Source: Clostridium transplantifaecale (GTDB taxonomy: Bacteria > Bacillota > Clostridia > Lachnospirales > Lachnospiraceae). From it: a DNA stretch of 64,000 nt. A program made the position numbers and the translations under genes. The notes under the pieces were generated by a model that worked only from the letters and a program-made list of their open reading frames with translations, did no database searches and was not told the origin of the DNA. Every line of letters starts with the position of its first letter. The stretch's first letter is position 1. The stretch covers positions 372,001 to 436,000 of the forward strand of contig NZ_UYZY01000002.1 in NCBI RefSeq assembly GCF_900626075.1, read 5' to 3'. Shown here piece after piece: positions 17,668 through 26,392 of this stretch.

Positions 17668-19062
17668 CTATCTTACCGCTTTTATCCCGAGCGCTTCCGC
17701 TTCTCCGGGCCTTAAGTCTCCTGCTTTTCCTTTAAATATTCCGTACTTTTTCACACAGATACCCATCAGAATCAGAAATACAATAAAGCAGGCTCCTCCC
17801 GCCAGCATGCCATAGCCTTTGACAATAATAGTAGGCAGGACGGCAATCAGGCCAATCTCAATAAAGGACATAAACACATAAGCCATGCCGTAATCTTCCA
17901 GTGTTTTACTCTTGAACTCCGGATCCACGATCCGAAGCAGCGTAACGCCGATGGCAACAACGCCCGTAGACCATCCGAATATGAAAATCCCCCTCTCAAA
18001 CCAGTAATTATGAAACAGCTTGCGTGATATTACCACAAGGTAGAAGACCACGGAGGCAATTCCCACCACTGTCATTAACAGGATCGGATAAAGATATTTG
18101 AGTACAACGGATATCTTAATTGAGGCAATGCCGAATGCCACGAGATAATCGGTAGCCGAGCTTCCAATACGGGTTACCACGTTCTTATCCACATACTTTG
18201 TAAGTTTCAATGCCTTCAGAATCATCTGGAGGATTACTCCGCAGATCATGGAAACGGAAAACATCGGGACGCTGAGTGACGGGAACAGGCCCTGGAGCCA
18301 GTTTGTGAGATAATAACCGGCGCAGGTGGCAATCAGGACCAGCATCAGGTGCCAGGTCAGAGGATCCAGCGTCATCGGGCTGACTGTATTGCGGCCCATG
18401 GACTCCTGCTCCTTCGGCGGCATCATACCGGTTCTCATCCCTTCCGGCAGCTCCGCCATGGTCTTGATAAAACGGGTGGCTTTTACGCGGGTGCCGATGT
18501 TAATTGCGATAACGCCGCCGATTACCCCGATCAGCAGCCCAACGGTGGCAAACGTCTGTCCGATTGGGAGTGCCTCGTCCCAGTTTAGCAGTTCTTTAAA
18601 CGAACCGCCGAATGCTGCCGCCGTTCCGTGGCCTCCCATAAATCCTCCCGGCATCAGAATTGCAAATGCCTCGGGAACCTGGGGGAACAGCACCATCAAA
18701 AGCCCTCCTCCGAGCAGCAGCGCAGCGGCATACTGTCCAAAGTACACGCCTGAATTCAACAGAAATGTATCCCCCACCTCGTCCATGGTCTGTTTAAAGG
18801 AGCCTCCCCCTTCATTTCCGATAAAGAGAGACGCAAATAAAAATACAACCAGGAGATAAGCATAGGAACTGATAGCGGATGAAAACGGCAGAACATTTAA
18901 AAACTGGGGTCCGAGAAACAGGCCGAGGAATCCGGCCACAAGGGATGACGGAAGCAGAAGCTTCTGGAAAATAGTGACTTTCGCCCTTAAAAACTGGGCG
19001 ACAAACAACAAAATCGACATAATGGCAAAATCCATCAATACATCATAGGGGCTTAAACTCAT
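17668..19062 (-). CDS. GltS-like sodium:carboxylate/amino-acid symporter, long form
   Basis: This 464-residue membrane protein is related to GltS but longer. The family's glycine-rich loop appears as ILMPGGFMGGHGTAAAFGGS and the second repeat as FGWSTGVVAIGVTLLRIVDP. It is closely related to the symporter at 40167 (shared GGHGTAAA, MGR, DYLVxFGxAS, FERGIF/FEKGIF), and more distantly to gltS at 14081. ATG 19062 follows GAGGAG; a GTG at 19077 is less likely because it lies inside that ribosome-binding site. It is downstream of opine dehydrogenase 2 and the MmgE/PrpD gene and probably imports their substrate. Confidence 0.85.
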   Translation of the reverse strand: MSLSPYDVLMDFAIMSILLFVAQFLRAKVTIFQKLLLPSSLVAGFLGLFLGPQFLNVLPFSSAISSYAYLLVVFLFASLFIGNEGGGSFKQTMDEVGDTFLLNSGVYFGQYAAALLLGGGLLMVLFPQVPEAFAILMPGGFMGGHGTAAAFGGSFKELLNWDEALPIGQTFATVGLLIGVIGGVIAINIGTRVKATRFIKTMAELPEGMRTGMMPPKEQESMGRNTVSPMTLDPLTWHLMLVLIATCAGYYLTNWLQGLFPSLSVPMFSVSMICGVILQMILKALKLTKYVDKNVVTRIGSSATDYLVAFGIASIKISVVLKYLYPILLMTVVGIASVVFYLVVISRKLFHNYWFERGIFIFGWSTGVVAIGVTLLRIVDPEFKSKTLEDYGMAYVFMSFIEIGLIAVLPTIIVKGYGMLAGGACFIVFLILMGICVKKYGIFKGKAGDLRPGEAEALGIKAVR

Positions 19063-19201
19063 AGCGCTTCTCCTCACATTATAAATGATATCGGCTCACT
19101 GTTTGTGTGAACCGTTTCAATATTGACACGAGGGGAATCTTTTATGGCTGTGCGGCAGTTTCATTCCTGCCGCGCAGCGTATATCTGTTATTTACCTTCT
19201 A

Positions 19202-20533
19202 TTACACTCCAAGCATTTGATTAATCCCTGCAACCTGGCTGCGCAGCGGCGCATCCAAATCGGCGGAGAGGCGGCGGATGAGCTCCGTCTGATCTTCCGG
19301 TTTCAGCATCGGTCCCGTAATCCTCATAAATTTATCCGTGATCCATTTCAGATCCACATGATCCGTATGCTCTCCCGGAGCCTCATACACCCTGGAACGG
19401 TATTCGCATCCGTCCTTCAGTTTTATACTCACCCATGCAAGACGTTTTGCCGGAAACTGTCTGTCTATTTCCTCATCCACACTGAACTTCAGGCGTTTCA
19501 TCATATCCAGGACTTTCGGATTACCCAGTCCGCTTTCGTGCACCTGTTTAAAACCGACGTCTCCAAATACAAGCGCGGATGCCACCGGCCATGCGATATT
19601 GTACTGGGCCTCATCAGCAGACTCCGGAATCTTCTTGCTCAGTCTCGCTGCCGAGTCAAATGTATGCACCTCCACCAATTCCACGTCCTCACCGTCAAAA
19701 CCATGTTCTTCCATTAAATCCACGCAGGCCGCAATCGGCTGGTGAGCCCAGCGGCAGCATGTGTATGGCTTAAAATACAAATTCATGATTTCATAGTCCG
19801 AACCCAGGGTCTCCGTCAGGCCGCGGTATTCCGGCATTTCCAGGATATTTCCCACACCGCTGCTTCCGGCAAGCGTTTCAAGCACGGCCGTCATTCCGAC
19901 AAGTGAGCCGAAGGGGACACCGTCTTTATTCATGGAAGGATATTCGACCGAACGCATCACCGGCGTCATCGGCGCGTGAAAATCTGCGATAGACAGAGCA
20001 TTGTTAAGCTGCGCTCTGCCAAGTCCCAGGATTCTTCCTGCTCCGGCCGCAGTCCCATAGGCGCCGTAAGCGCCCGTGCTGTGCAGATAACCGTAATGGT
20101 TCTGCATGGCCTTCGCCCAGCGGATTGACGTCTCATAGGCCGTCACAAGCACCGTAAGATACTCTCTGTAAGAAATGTCCTTCTCCAGTCCGGCTGCGAG
20201 AATTCCGGCCACAAAAGAGGTTCCCGGATGACCTTTTATCATATTATGTCCGTCGTCAATATCAAAGGAATTCGACGCGTGTGACATGGCAATCGTTGCA
20301 CCCAGAAGGTTATACTTTTCCGCTGTCCCAACCGCCGCGGTCTCTCCCAATGCCCCTATCTTCTTTGCCAGACGGGTTCCGGCGGCAAACTGTCCGCCCC
20401 GGCTCCCTATAATGAGAGCCATCATCAGATCGATTCCGCACACGATGGCCCGCTCCCTGATATCGTCGGGAAATGAATCCCACTTTGTGTTTAATATATA
20501 ATCCTCGACTCGATAATCAACAGTAAACTCCAT
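19202..20533 (-). CDS. MmgE/PrpD family protein
   Basis: This 443-residue protein belongs to the MmgE/PrpD family, which includes 2-methylcitrate dehydratase, aconitate decarboxylase and similar lyases. Typical features are the HASNSFDIDDGH stretch, GHPGTSFVAGILAAGLE, and YKPYTCCRWAHQPI-like aromatic/cysteine segment (FKPYTCCRWAHQP). ATG 20533 is preceded by GAGAGGAA; the frame is open further upstream, but those starts lack a site. It lies between opine dehydrogenase 2 and the GltS-like gene, all on the minus strand, so it likely acts on the oxo- or hydroxy-acid part of the imported compound. The exact reaction cannot be predicted for this family. Confidence 0.85.
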   Translation of the reverse strand: MEFTVDYRVEDYILNTKWDSFPDDIRERAIVCGIDLMMALIIGSRGGQFAAGTRLAKKIGALGETAAVGTAEKYNLLGATIAMSHASNSFDIDDGHNMIKGHPGTSFVAGILAAGLEKDISYREYLTVLVTAYETSIRWAKAMQNHYGYLHSTGAYGAYGTAAGAGRILGLGRAQLNNALSIADFHAPMTPVMRSVEYPSMNKDGVPFGSLVGMTAVLETLAGSSGVGNILEMPEYRGLTETLGSDYEIMNLYFKPYTCCRWAHQPIAACVDLMEEHGFDGEDVELVEVHTFDSAARLSKKIPESADEAQYNIAWPVASALVFGDVGFKQVHESGLGNPKVLDMMKRLKFSVDEEIDRQFPAKRLAWVSIKLKDGCEYRSRVYEAPGEHTDHVDLKWITDKFMRITGPMLKPEDQTELIRRLSADLDAPLRSQVAGINQMLGV

Positions 20534-20687
20534 AAAAATTCCTCTCAATATGCTGCCGCCCACGGCTTCGTCCTGATAGCCTCCTGCGTGTAACACCCCT
20601 GTAACCGCCGGGCAAAGGGCCATGGACAGCGGCAGCTTTTCCGTATCTCTTCCCGGTACGGCATTGCATAAATTACAATTCTATACT

Positions 20688-20713
20688 GCAATGCTGTCCT
20701 GCAATGCTGTCCT
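20688..20713. repeat. Direct repeat of 13 bases at the end of opine dehydrogenase 2
   Basis: GCAATGCTGTCCT occurs twice back to back (20688-20700 and 20701-20713), and the second copy overlaps the dehydrogenase stop codon. It may be a simple slippage duplication. Confidence 0.8.
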
Positions 20714-21953
20714 AGCGGTTGTAAACGCCCTGGTTGAGATACGCCAGCAGCTCTTCCTTCGGCATATTGTCAATGCCCAGGTAAGCCAGATTATATTTGC
20801 TTGTTGCAAAGAAACTCTTCTTGTGCATTGCGCCTGCCAGAACAATCATGGAATCGATGACCGGAGTAGGAACTCCGTACTGGACACCTAAATCATGATA
20901 AATCTTACAGCCCACCGGCACATCTTCCGTCAGATAGCGGTGATTGATGTTGTTAGGACCTGTGTTGCCCTCATCGGACGGCTGATCAAGCGGGAAAACC
21001 ACATTGTCCTTGCCGTCTTTATCAAGTCCCATATATTCCTGGGTCAGCACACTCCGGCGTGAGAAGAAAGAGTCATATGCGTAAGTAGGCGTTCCTACGC
21101 CGATTTCTTTTGCCAGCGCTTTTTCTTCCTCAAAAAACTGGTACTGGACTTCACAGATAGACGGGCAGAGGCCATGACAGTACATGGAATATTTGGTCTT
21201 ATCATATCCGCCGAATATAACGCCCCAGTTCTCCATCGTTGATACTCCGAGAACCGTTGCCGGCACGTGGATAACCGGATTGATATTGGAAAATCCGATA
21301 TCAAGCACCGTATTTCCGGCCTCCGGGCCATTGCCCTGCGTAACGGCATCGATACATGGAAGGTATTTGGATGACTCCATAAAGTCATCAATGTCCGACA
21401 TCGGCAGGGATGCCCCGCGCAGTGTGATTGCACGGTATTTTACGCCGACATGAGGAAATACGAATTTTCCGATGGATTCAATACGCGTGCCGTAAGGCGC
21501 CGAGGACCAGCCTCCGATAATCACTTTCTTCGTACAGCCCATCTCACGCATCATTCTGCGGAGAATTAAAGAGGCATAGTTATCTGTAAAGATATGTATT
21601 ACCTGCCCGTCCTCCAGATGAGGAATCAGCTCGCGGAAAAACGGTTCATGTGCAAATGCCGGAGCCGCAACAACAATGAGTCCCGCGCCTTTTACCACTT
21701 CTCCCATGTCACTGCTCACCATATCCAGAAAAGCTCTTCCGGAACGCTCGAAACAGTACAGGTTTCTCTGCACGCCGTCCAGGAGAATTCCCGTCTTATC
21801 CAGATTTGCCAGAGTATTCTCTGCAAACGGCATCATATCGTAAAGTCTTACCTCGCTTCCGGCCAGCTTCATATCGGCCGCACATGTTTTACCTACCGCA
21901 CCCCCGCCGAGAACGGCGATTGGCATATCTTTTAAATATTCCATTCTTCCCAT
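20712..21953 (-). CDS. Opine dehydrogenase (octopine/nopaline dehydrogenase family), copy 2
   Basis: This 413-residue enzyme is a close paralogue of the protein at 15330. It keeps the Rossmann loop LGGGAVGKTCAADM and the catalytic NINPVIHVPATVLG segment, with scattered substitutions such as REVRLF to SEVRLY and AVPAFAHEP to AAPAFAHEP. It should likewise interconvert an opine with an amino acid and a 2-oxo acid. ATG 21953 follows an AAGGAT site. It heads an operon with MmgE/PrpD and a GltS-like symporter and is divergent from its own LysR gene. The retention of two near-identical enzymes under separate regulators suggests two inducers or two related opines. Confidence 0.88.
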   Translation of the reverse strand: MGRMEYLKDMPIAVLGGGAVGKTCAADMKLAGSEVRLYDMMPFAENTLANLDKTGILLDGVQRNLYCFERSGRAFLDMVSSDMGEVVKGAGLIVVAAPAFAHEPFFRELIPHLEDGQVIHIFTDNYASLILRRMMREMGCTKKVIIGGWSSAPYGTRIESIGKFVFPHVGVKYRAITLRGASLPMSDIDDFMESSKYLPCIDAVTQGNGPEAGNTVLDIGFSNINPVIHVPATVLGVSTMENWGVIFGGYDKTKYSMYCHGLCPSICEVQYQFFEEEKALAKEIGVGTPTYAYDSFFSRRSVLTQEYMGLDKDGKDNVVFPLDQPSDEGNTGPNNINHRYLTEDVPVGCKIYHDLGVQYGVPTPVIDSMIVLAGAMHKKSFFATSKYNLAYLGIDNMPKEELLAYLNQGVYNR

Positions 21954-22130
21954 AATGCAATCCTTCTTTCACCGTGTTGTTAAAACTACAATTGAATTAA
22001 CTGCCCGCTCCTGTTATAATCCGAAGTAAATATGATATAATTGGAGCAGCCGATGGTTACCATCTCAGCGCTGAATTTGTAAACATCTTTGATGATTCTG
22101 ATTATAGTACGGGCATATCGTTTTGTAAAA

Positions 22131-22155
22131 CGAACGATTTAGAATGTATCGTTCG
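22131..22155. promoter_or_regulatory. Inverted repeat between opine dehydrogenase 2 and its LysR gene
   Basis: CGAACGAT (22131-22138) and ATCGTTCG (22148-22155) are perfect 8-base arms nine bases apart. A third half-site, ATCGTT, precedes them. This is a strong LysR operator candidate and differs in sequence from the site of module 1. Confidence 0.6.
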
Positions 22156-22187
22156 ATATTTTCGAATAATAAAAAGGGGGATCCGAT

Positions 22188-23075
22188 ATGGAATTAAGAA
22201 ATATCTCGACGTTTATCCGGGCTGCCGCCCTGGGGAATTTTGCGCGTACCGCAGAGGAACTGGGGTATGCCCCCTCCACGGTGACCACCCAGATCCAGCA
22301 GCTTGAGGAAGAATTGGGTTTTCCTCTCTTTGACCGAATCGGGAAACGCGTTTCCCTGACTTCCCTGGGGCAGCAGTTTCTGGCTTATGCAAATGAGATG
22401 GACAGCCTGTCGGAAAAAGCAAAATTATTGGGCGTAGAGCCGCATAACATCAGGGGAAACCTGCGCGTCGGAACCCTGGAGTCCCTGTTTTCCGCCGTAC
22501 TGCTTCCCCTGCTGCCCAAATATTCCAGTGAATTTCCCAATGTGACCCTGGATTTCAAGACGGCGCCGTCCCAGGAACTTTTTTCCATGCTGAAGAGAAA
22601 TGAGCTGGACATTATCTTTGTTCTGGATCGTAAAATCGTGGAACGTGATTGTATCAGGGCCTACGCCAATCTGGAGAACCTGGTGTTTGTCTGCACCGCC
22701 GGACATCCGCTGGCCGGACGGCGGAATGTTCCTTTGAGCGCGCTTCTGGAACAGCCCCTGATACTGACCGAAAAAATCGGCCTTTACAGACATGCCCTGG
22801 AGGAGCTGGCGGCATCGCAGAACCTGCTGGTGCAGCCTTATATGGCCATCGACAACACCGGTTTTATCATAACCCTTGTAAAACAGGGCCTGGGGATTTC
22901 TTATCTCCCCGAATATGCGGTCCGCTCTTTTGTTGATTCGGGAAAACTCGCGGTCATTCAGGCCGACGTTCCGCCCGTGCGGTTTTTAAGCCAGCTCTTT
23001 TACTACAAGAATAAATGGATTTCACCTCAGCTTCAGGGACTTATCTCCCTGATCGCCTCCCGGGCCGACGGATGA
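22188..23075 (+). CDS. LysR-family regulator of opine module 2
   Basis: This 295-residue LysR protein has the N-terminal helix-turn-helix ARTAEELGYAPSTVTTQIQQ and a C-terminal effector domain starting GNLRVGTLESLFSAVLLPLL. It is a paralogue of the regulator at 16709, and the shared GFPLFDRIGK block suggests duplication of the whole regulator-dehydrogenase pair. ATG 22188 follows AAAAGGGGG. It is divergent from opine dehydrogenase 2. The DNA site in front of it differs from that of module 1, so the two regulators have probably separated in specificity. Confidence 0.88.
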   Translation: MELRNISTFIRAAALGNFARTAEELGYAPSTVTTQIQQLEEELGFPLFDRIGKRVSLTSLGQQFLAYANEMDSLSEKAKLLGVEPHNIRGNLRVGTLESLFSAVLLPLLPKYSSEFPNVTLDFKTAPSQELFSMLKRNELDIIFVLDRKIVERDCIRAYANLENLVFVCTAGHPLAGRRNVPLSALLEQPLILTEKIGLYRHALEELAASQNLLVQPYMAIDNTGFIITLVKQGLGISYLPEYAVRSFVDSGKLAVIQADVPPVRFLSQLFYYKNKWISPQLQGLISLIASRADG

Positions 23076-23098
23076 TAGGCGGACTTTTATTGCCACCA

Positions 23099-23152
23099 AA
23101 AAAAGAGAAGCCCCCACACCGGGTATGAACCGGAGCGAAGCTTCTCTTTTTT
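23099..23152. terminator. Bidirectional terminator
   Basis: AAAAAAGAGAAGC (23099-23111) pairs with GCTTCTCTTTTTT (23140-23152). It serves the LysR gene on the plus strand and the convergent oxidoreductase gene on the minus strand. Confidence 0.8.
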
Positions 23153-23188
23153 GATGAGGGCTGGACCTCATCTCAACGTAAACAAATA

Positions 23189-24370
23189 TTAGAAATCAAT
23201 CCTGCGTCCTTCTTCAGCGGACTGATAAGCGGCATAAACAACTTTCATCGTCTCATAAGCCAGTGCAAAATCGGAGGATGGAGCCCTGTCATAGGCAATT
23301 GTCTCCACGAAATCCTGCAGCTCTCCCATGTAACCGCGGATAATCTCGTCGGATACAAAGGCCTTGTTCCATCCGAGTTTTGCCGGAAGCATCTCGGAAA
23401 TGGTTACGTCCTCCAGACCGTCCTCATCCAGGAAATAGGTGTTCAGGATATCGGTAGGAGTAATGTTGCACATCAGGGCATTGTCATTGCTGTATACTTC
23501 TATGTAATTCTTGGTTCCGCCGAGCACGGTATCACTGGCGATTGTCATGCACTTTGTTCCGTCGGAGAACGTCACTGTTACGGTGCCGAAATCTTCAACG
23601 TCCTCAGGACGTGCGGAGATGTGGCGGTGTTCGTCTTCCGTCAGGCATGCGGTAGCAACGCCGCAGTCTGCCGTTACACTCTTAACGGTGATCTTCTCGC
23701 CCCGCGCCTCGGCCTCCTGCTGTTTTAACCACAGCATACCGGAAAGCGGATGGCAGCCCGTACGGATTAATGTGCCGCCGCCTGTTCCGTTCCATTTACC
23801 GGCAAGCGGGGAACTGGAACCTTTCAGGCTCTCCTCACCCTTCATGAAAAGCACTTTGCTCTTCTTGGCACGCAGAATCTCTGCTGCTTTCTGTACCGGA
23901 GTTGCATATACGAAGTTCTCCGCATAGAGAAACTTTTTACCGCATTCGTCCACGACCTTCTTAAGCTCGTCCATCGTGTTCATAACTTCCTCAAACATCT
24001 TGGACTTTGGTGTGCTCTTGCCCACGTTCTCTTCACCGCGCTGTCCAAAATATCCGGTCAGAGGTTTTTCACAGATGACGTGCTTTCCGGCCTTTAATGC
24101 CTGGATAGCCATGGAGCAGTGAAGGAATGGAGGCGTCACAATATCGATCACATCAATTTCGGGATCCTTTAACATCTCCTCATAGCTGGTGACTGCCTGC
24201 TCGTAGCCGTAGCGCTCTTTCACCTTTTCAGCCAGTTCCAGTTTCACGTCGCAGATGGTTTTCAGACGTACCGGGACGCCGCTTACTTTCTCATATCCGT
24301 TGCCGTGCAGGTACGCAGCGTAACCTGCCCCTATTGTTCCGATTACAACCGGCTTTACATTCTTTGTCAT
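23189..24370 (-). CDS. Gfo/Idh/MocA-family oxidoreductase
   Basis: This 393-residue NAD(P)-dependent oxidoreductase opens with VVIGTIGAGYAAYLHGNGYE, a Rossmann loop, and carries EKPLTGYFG, the EKP motif with the catalytic lysine of the family. The C-terminal half is the usual alpha/beta substrate domain, with GTLIRTGCHPLSGMLWL holding the conserved G-x-x-x-D/C-H-like segment. The family oxidises or reduces sugars, inositols and related polyols. ATG 24370 follows GGAGAGG. It is divergent from aroD. IolG, the inositol dehydrogenase, belongs to this family, so a cyclitol substrate fits the general theme of the region, but that is only inference. Confidence 0.87.
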   Translation of the reverse strand: MTKNVKPVVIGTIGAGYAAYLHGNGYEKVSGVPVRLKTICDVKLELAEKVKERYGYEQAVTSYEEMLKDPEIDVIDIVTPPFLHCSMAIQALKAGKHVICEKPLTGYFGQRGEENVGKSTPKSKMFEEVMNTMDELKKVVDECGKKFLYAENFVYATPVQKAAEILRAKKSKVLFMKGEESLKGSSSPLAGKWNGTGGGTLIRTGCHPLSGMLWLKQQEAEARGEKITVKSVTADCGVATACLTEDEHRHISARPEDVEDFGTVTVTFSDGTKCMTIASDTVLGGTKNYIEVYSNDNALMCNITPTDILNTYFLDEDGLEDVTISEMLPAKLGWNKAFVSDEIIRGYMGELQDFVETIAYDRAPSSDFALAYETMKVVYAAYQSAEEGRRIDF

Positions 24371-24549
24371 CTTTACCTCTCCTTTTGCTTTTAATTACTT
24401 TGTTCATATCAAGCACTGTTTTATAGTAGTATCATACCGAATAATGAGTAAAATATCCAATTGAACGTTTTCACCAACCCATCTGTTTTATTCATAGATC
24501 GGCTTTCACTTTAACGCATTAATTTTTAATAGTTTAACGCAAAAAACTC

Positions 24550-24578
24550 TTGACTTAAATCGGTTCTGCATTTATACT
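24550..24578 (+). promoter_or_regulatory. Sigma-A promoter of aroD
   Basis: TTGACT (24550-24555), a 17-base spacer and TATACT (24573-24578) give a near-consensus promoter about 50 bases before the aroD start. Confidence 0.7.
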
Positions 24579-24600
24579 GTAACCAACATTTAACAGAACC
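24562..24600. promoter_or_regulatory. Inverted repeat spanning the aroD -10 region
   Basis: GGTTCTG (24562-24568) and CAGAACC (24594-24600) flank the -10 element and transcription start of the aroD promoter. A repressor bound here would block initiation. The protein is unknown. Confidence 0.4.
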
Positions 24601-24632
24601 CTTAGTTTTAAATTATTTAGGAGAAAATTGCC

Positions 24633-25385
24633 ATGTCAGAAACCGTAAAAATCAGAAATGTCGTATTCGGAGAAGGAATCCCGAAAATCTGTATCCCGCT
24701 TACGGATACAAACTTTGAAGAACTGAAAGAATCCGTTGAAAAAATGAAAAGCGCTCCCTTTGACCTCGTTGAATGGCGTGCCGATTTTTATAAAGATATT
24801 GAAGATTATGAATTCCGATTTAAGGCCATGACATATCTCCGCGAACAGTTAGGTGACGCTCCAATCCTCTTTACCATCAGAACGAGTGTGGAAGGAGGCA
24901 AACTGGAGATTTCCACCGAGGACTACATAAGCGTTCTCACTTCCGCGGGCCGCAGCGGCCTTGTGGATCTGATCGACGTGGAACTGTCCAGAGGCGACGA
25001 CACGATGGCCGTCATCCGGGATGCCGCCCATGAATCCGGGGCAAAGATTGTAGGCTCCCTTCATGACTTCTCTTCCACGCCTTCCAAAGACAGGATTGTG
25101 CACCATCTCTGCCAGATGCAGCAGCTTGGCGCAGACATTGTTAAATTTGCAGTTACGCCGCAGAGCGCAAGGGATGTCCTGACTCTGCTCGACGCCACCC
25201 TGACCATGCACGAGGAGCACAAAGAGACTCCGGTTGTCACCATGTCCATGGGCGGACAGGGCGCGGTAAGCCGTGTGTGCGGCAGCGTCTTCGGCTCCTG
25301 CATCACTTTCGGAACCGCCGGTAAATCATCGGCTCCCGGACAGCTTCCGGCCGACCTTCTCTCCACCTTCATCCGCCATATGTAG
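24633..25385 (+). CDS. aroD: Type I 3-dehydroquinate dehydratase
   Basis: This 250-residue protein is a type I dehydroquinase. It converts 3-dehydroquinate to 3-dehydroshikimate through a Schiff base. The active site is complete: VEWRADF (glutamate, arginine, aspartate), GSLHDF (catalytic histidine), IVKFAV (Schiff-base lysine), SMGGQGAVSRV (arginine) and PGQLPA (glutamine). ATG 24633 follows TTAGGAGA. It is monocistronic with its own promoter and ends at a terminator shared with the VOC gene. Since the rest of the aro pathway is absent here and the neighbours are catabolic, a role in quinate or shikimate use is at least as likely as aromatic biosynthesis. Confidence 0.93.
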   Translation: MSETVKIRNVVFGEGIPKICIPLTDTNFEELKESVEKMKSAPFDLVEWRADFYKDIEDYEFRFKAMTYLREQLGDAPILFTIRTSVEGGKLEISTEDYISVLTSAGRSGLVDLIDVELSRGDDTMAVIRDAAHESGAKIVGSLHDFSSTPSKDRIVHHLCQMQQLGADIVKFAVTPQSARDVLTLLDATLTMHEEHKETPVVTMSMGGQGAVSRVCGSVFGSCITFGTAGKSSAPGQLPADLLSTFIRHM

Positions 25386-25495
25386 GCAGAACCCGGAATA
25401 GATTCCCGGTCAGCAGCCAAAGTCGGGAATAAAGTATGTATATGGAAAAACCGGAAATTTTATATGAATCATTTCGATTAATTAATTACCAATAG

Positions 25496-25554
25496 AAAAA
25501 AGCAGAGCGCCTTGCCTTACCGGTTATTCGGTAAAGAAAGCGTTCTGCTTTTTA
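25496..25554. terminator. Bidirectional terminator between aroD and VOC gene
   Basis: AAAAAGCAGAGCGC pairs with GCGTTCTGCTTTTT (one G-U pair), and an inner CTTACCG/CGGTAAG stem extends the hairpin. T-runs lie on both sides, so it can serve both convergent genes. Confidence 0.8.
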
Positions 25555-25555
25555 T

Positions 25556-26020
25556 TTATGCCTTAAGAAGCTTTGTCAAATCTTCAACCGAGGCGTCCAT
25601 TCTCACCGACACTTCCTCCATCGTCATGCCGGAAGCGAGAAAACGGTTAATTACCATTTTCATATCCTCGCCCACTTCAATTATATGGCCGTCCAAATCA
25701 TAGAATCTGACGACGCGCTGGCCCCAGCCGTGCTCAATCACTTCTCCCAGATATTCAATGTCAGGATACGCTTTGAGTTTCTCCATGAAGCCGTCAAAGT
25801 CCGTTTCTTCAAAGCAGATTTCCATATTATTGGAATTCTTCATCACTTTCTCTTTCGGCAGGTTCACAAGCCAGTCAAAATCCTGCTGAAGGGCTAAACC
25901 GCAGGTGAACGAAATGTTGATGCCGTAGTCCTGATAAACTTCCAGCCCGAATAAATCTTCGTAAAATTTCCTCGCAGCGTTGACATCCGCCACCGATATA
26001 ACGATACAGGTATGTTTCAT
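25556..26020 (-). CDS. VOC-superfamily (glyoxalase/bleomycin-resistance fold) protein
   Basis: This 154-residue protein has the beta-alpha-beta-beta-beta pattern of one VOC domain: HTCIVISVADVNAARKFYEDLFGLEV at the start and VVRFYDLDGHIIEVGE as the second metal-binding half. Residues about 120-154 form a helical extension (MVINRFLASGMTMEEVSVRM) that is not part of the core fold. Members include glyoxalases, dioxygenases and resistance proteins, so function cannot be assigned. ATG 26020 has a weak GAAAGGAAA site. It is a single gene convergent with aroD. Confidence 0.85.
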   Translation of the reverse strand: MKHTCIVISVADVNAARKFYEDLFGLEVYQDYGINISFTCGLALQQDFDWLVNLPKEKVMKNSNNMEICFEETDFDGFMEKLKAYPDIEYLGEVIEHGWGQRVVRFYDLDGHIIEVGEDMKMVINRFLASGMTMEEVSVRMDASVEDLTKLLKA

Positions 26021-26392
26021 TTGTGTTTTCCTTTCAAAATCCGCTCTTTTGCAGAGTCTCCCGGCGGTGCGGCGCGGATTGTTCTGTTTTTCTTAAAGTA
26101 TATTGCAGTTTCCGGTCTCTGTCAATTATGGCGGTTATGCGGCGGAGCACGGTATCTCCCCGCCAGAGTGCCGTTAATAACAACGAAAACAGGCTGCAGA
26201 GCTGTCCGCTGCTCTGCAACCTGTCTTTGTTGTTAACGGCCTGAAACACGTGAGGGGGCGCTTCAGTCCCGTACGCCCTGCCCTTTCCAGGTGGGAAGGC
26301 GTTTTTATTCATTCACGATCTGAGTCTTAATGCTTTACTATCACTTTTCACTATCAATCTTATTTTACTGCAGACTCCTGTTTTCCAGGCTC
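26021..26392. other. Intergenic region with a long hairpin
   Basis: No gene is apparent in these 372 bases. The region holds the long imperfect inverted repeat at 26170-26240 and a shorter GGCGGAG/CTCC-CGCC hairpin just to its left. Neither is followed by a clear T-run. Confidence 0.6.
26170..26240. repeat. Long imperfect inverted repeat
   Basis: About 30 bases on each side (26170-26202 and 26211-26240) are complementary with few mismatches and one three-base bulge, around an 8-base loop. The outer arms are GCCGTTAA and TTAACGGC, the inner ones GCAGAGC and GCTCTGC. It lies downstream of the aldehyde dehydrogenase gene. It could be a strong RNA hairpin, a REP-like element or a MITE remnant. 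Confidence 0.75.

Noticed and set aside
26034..26312. Open frames across the long hairpin
   Set aside because: No ribosome-binding site; translation shows repeated mirror segments produced by the inverted repeat.
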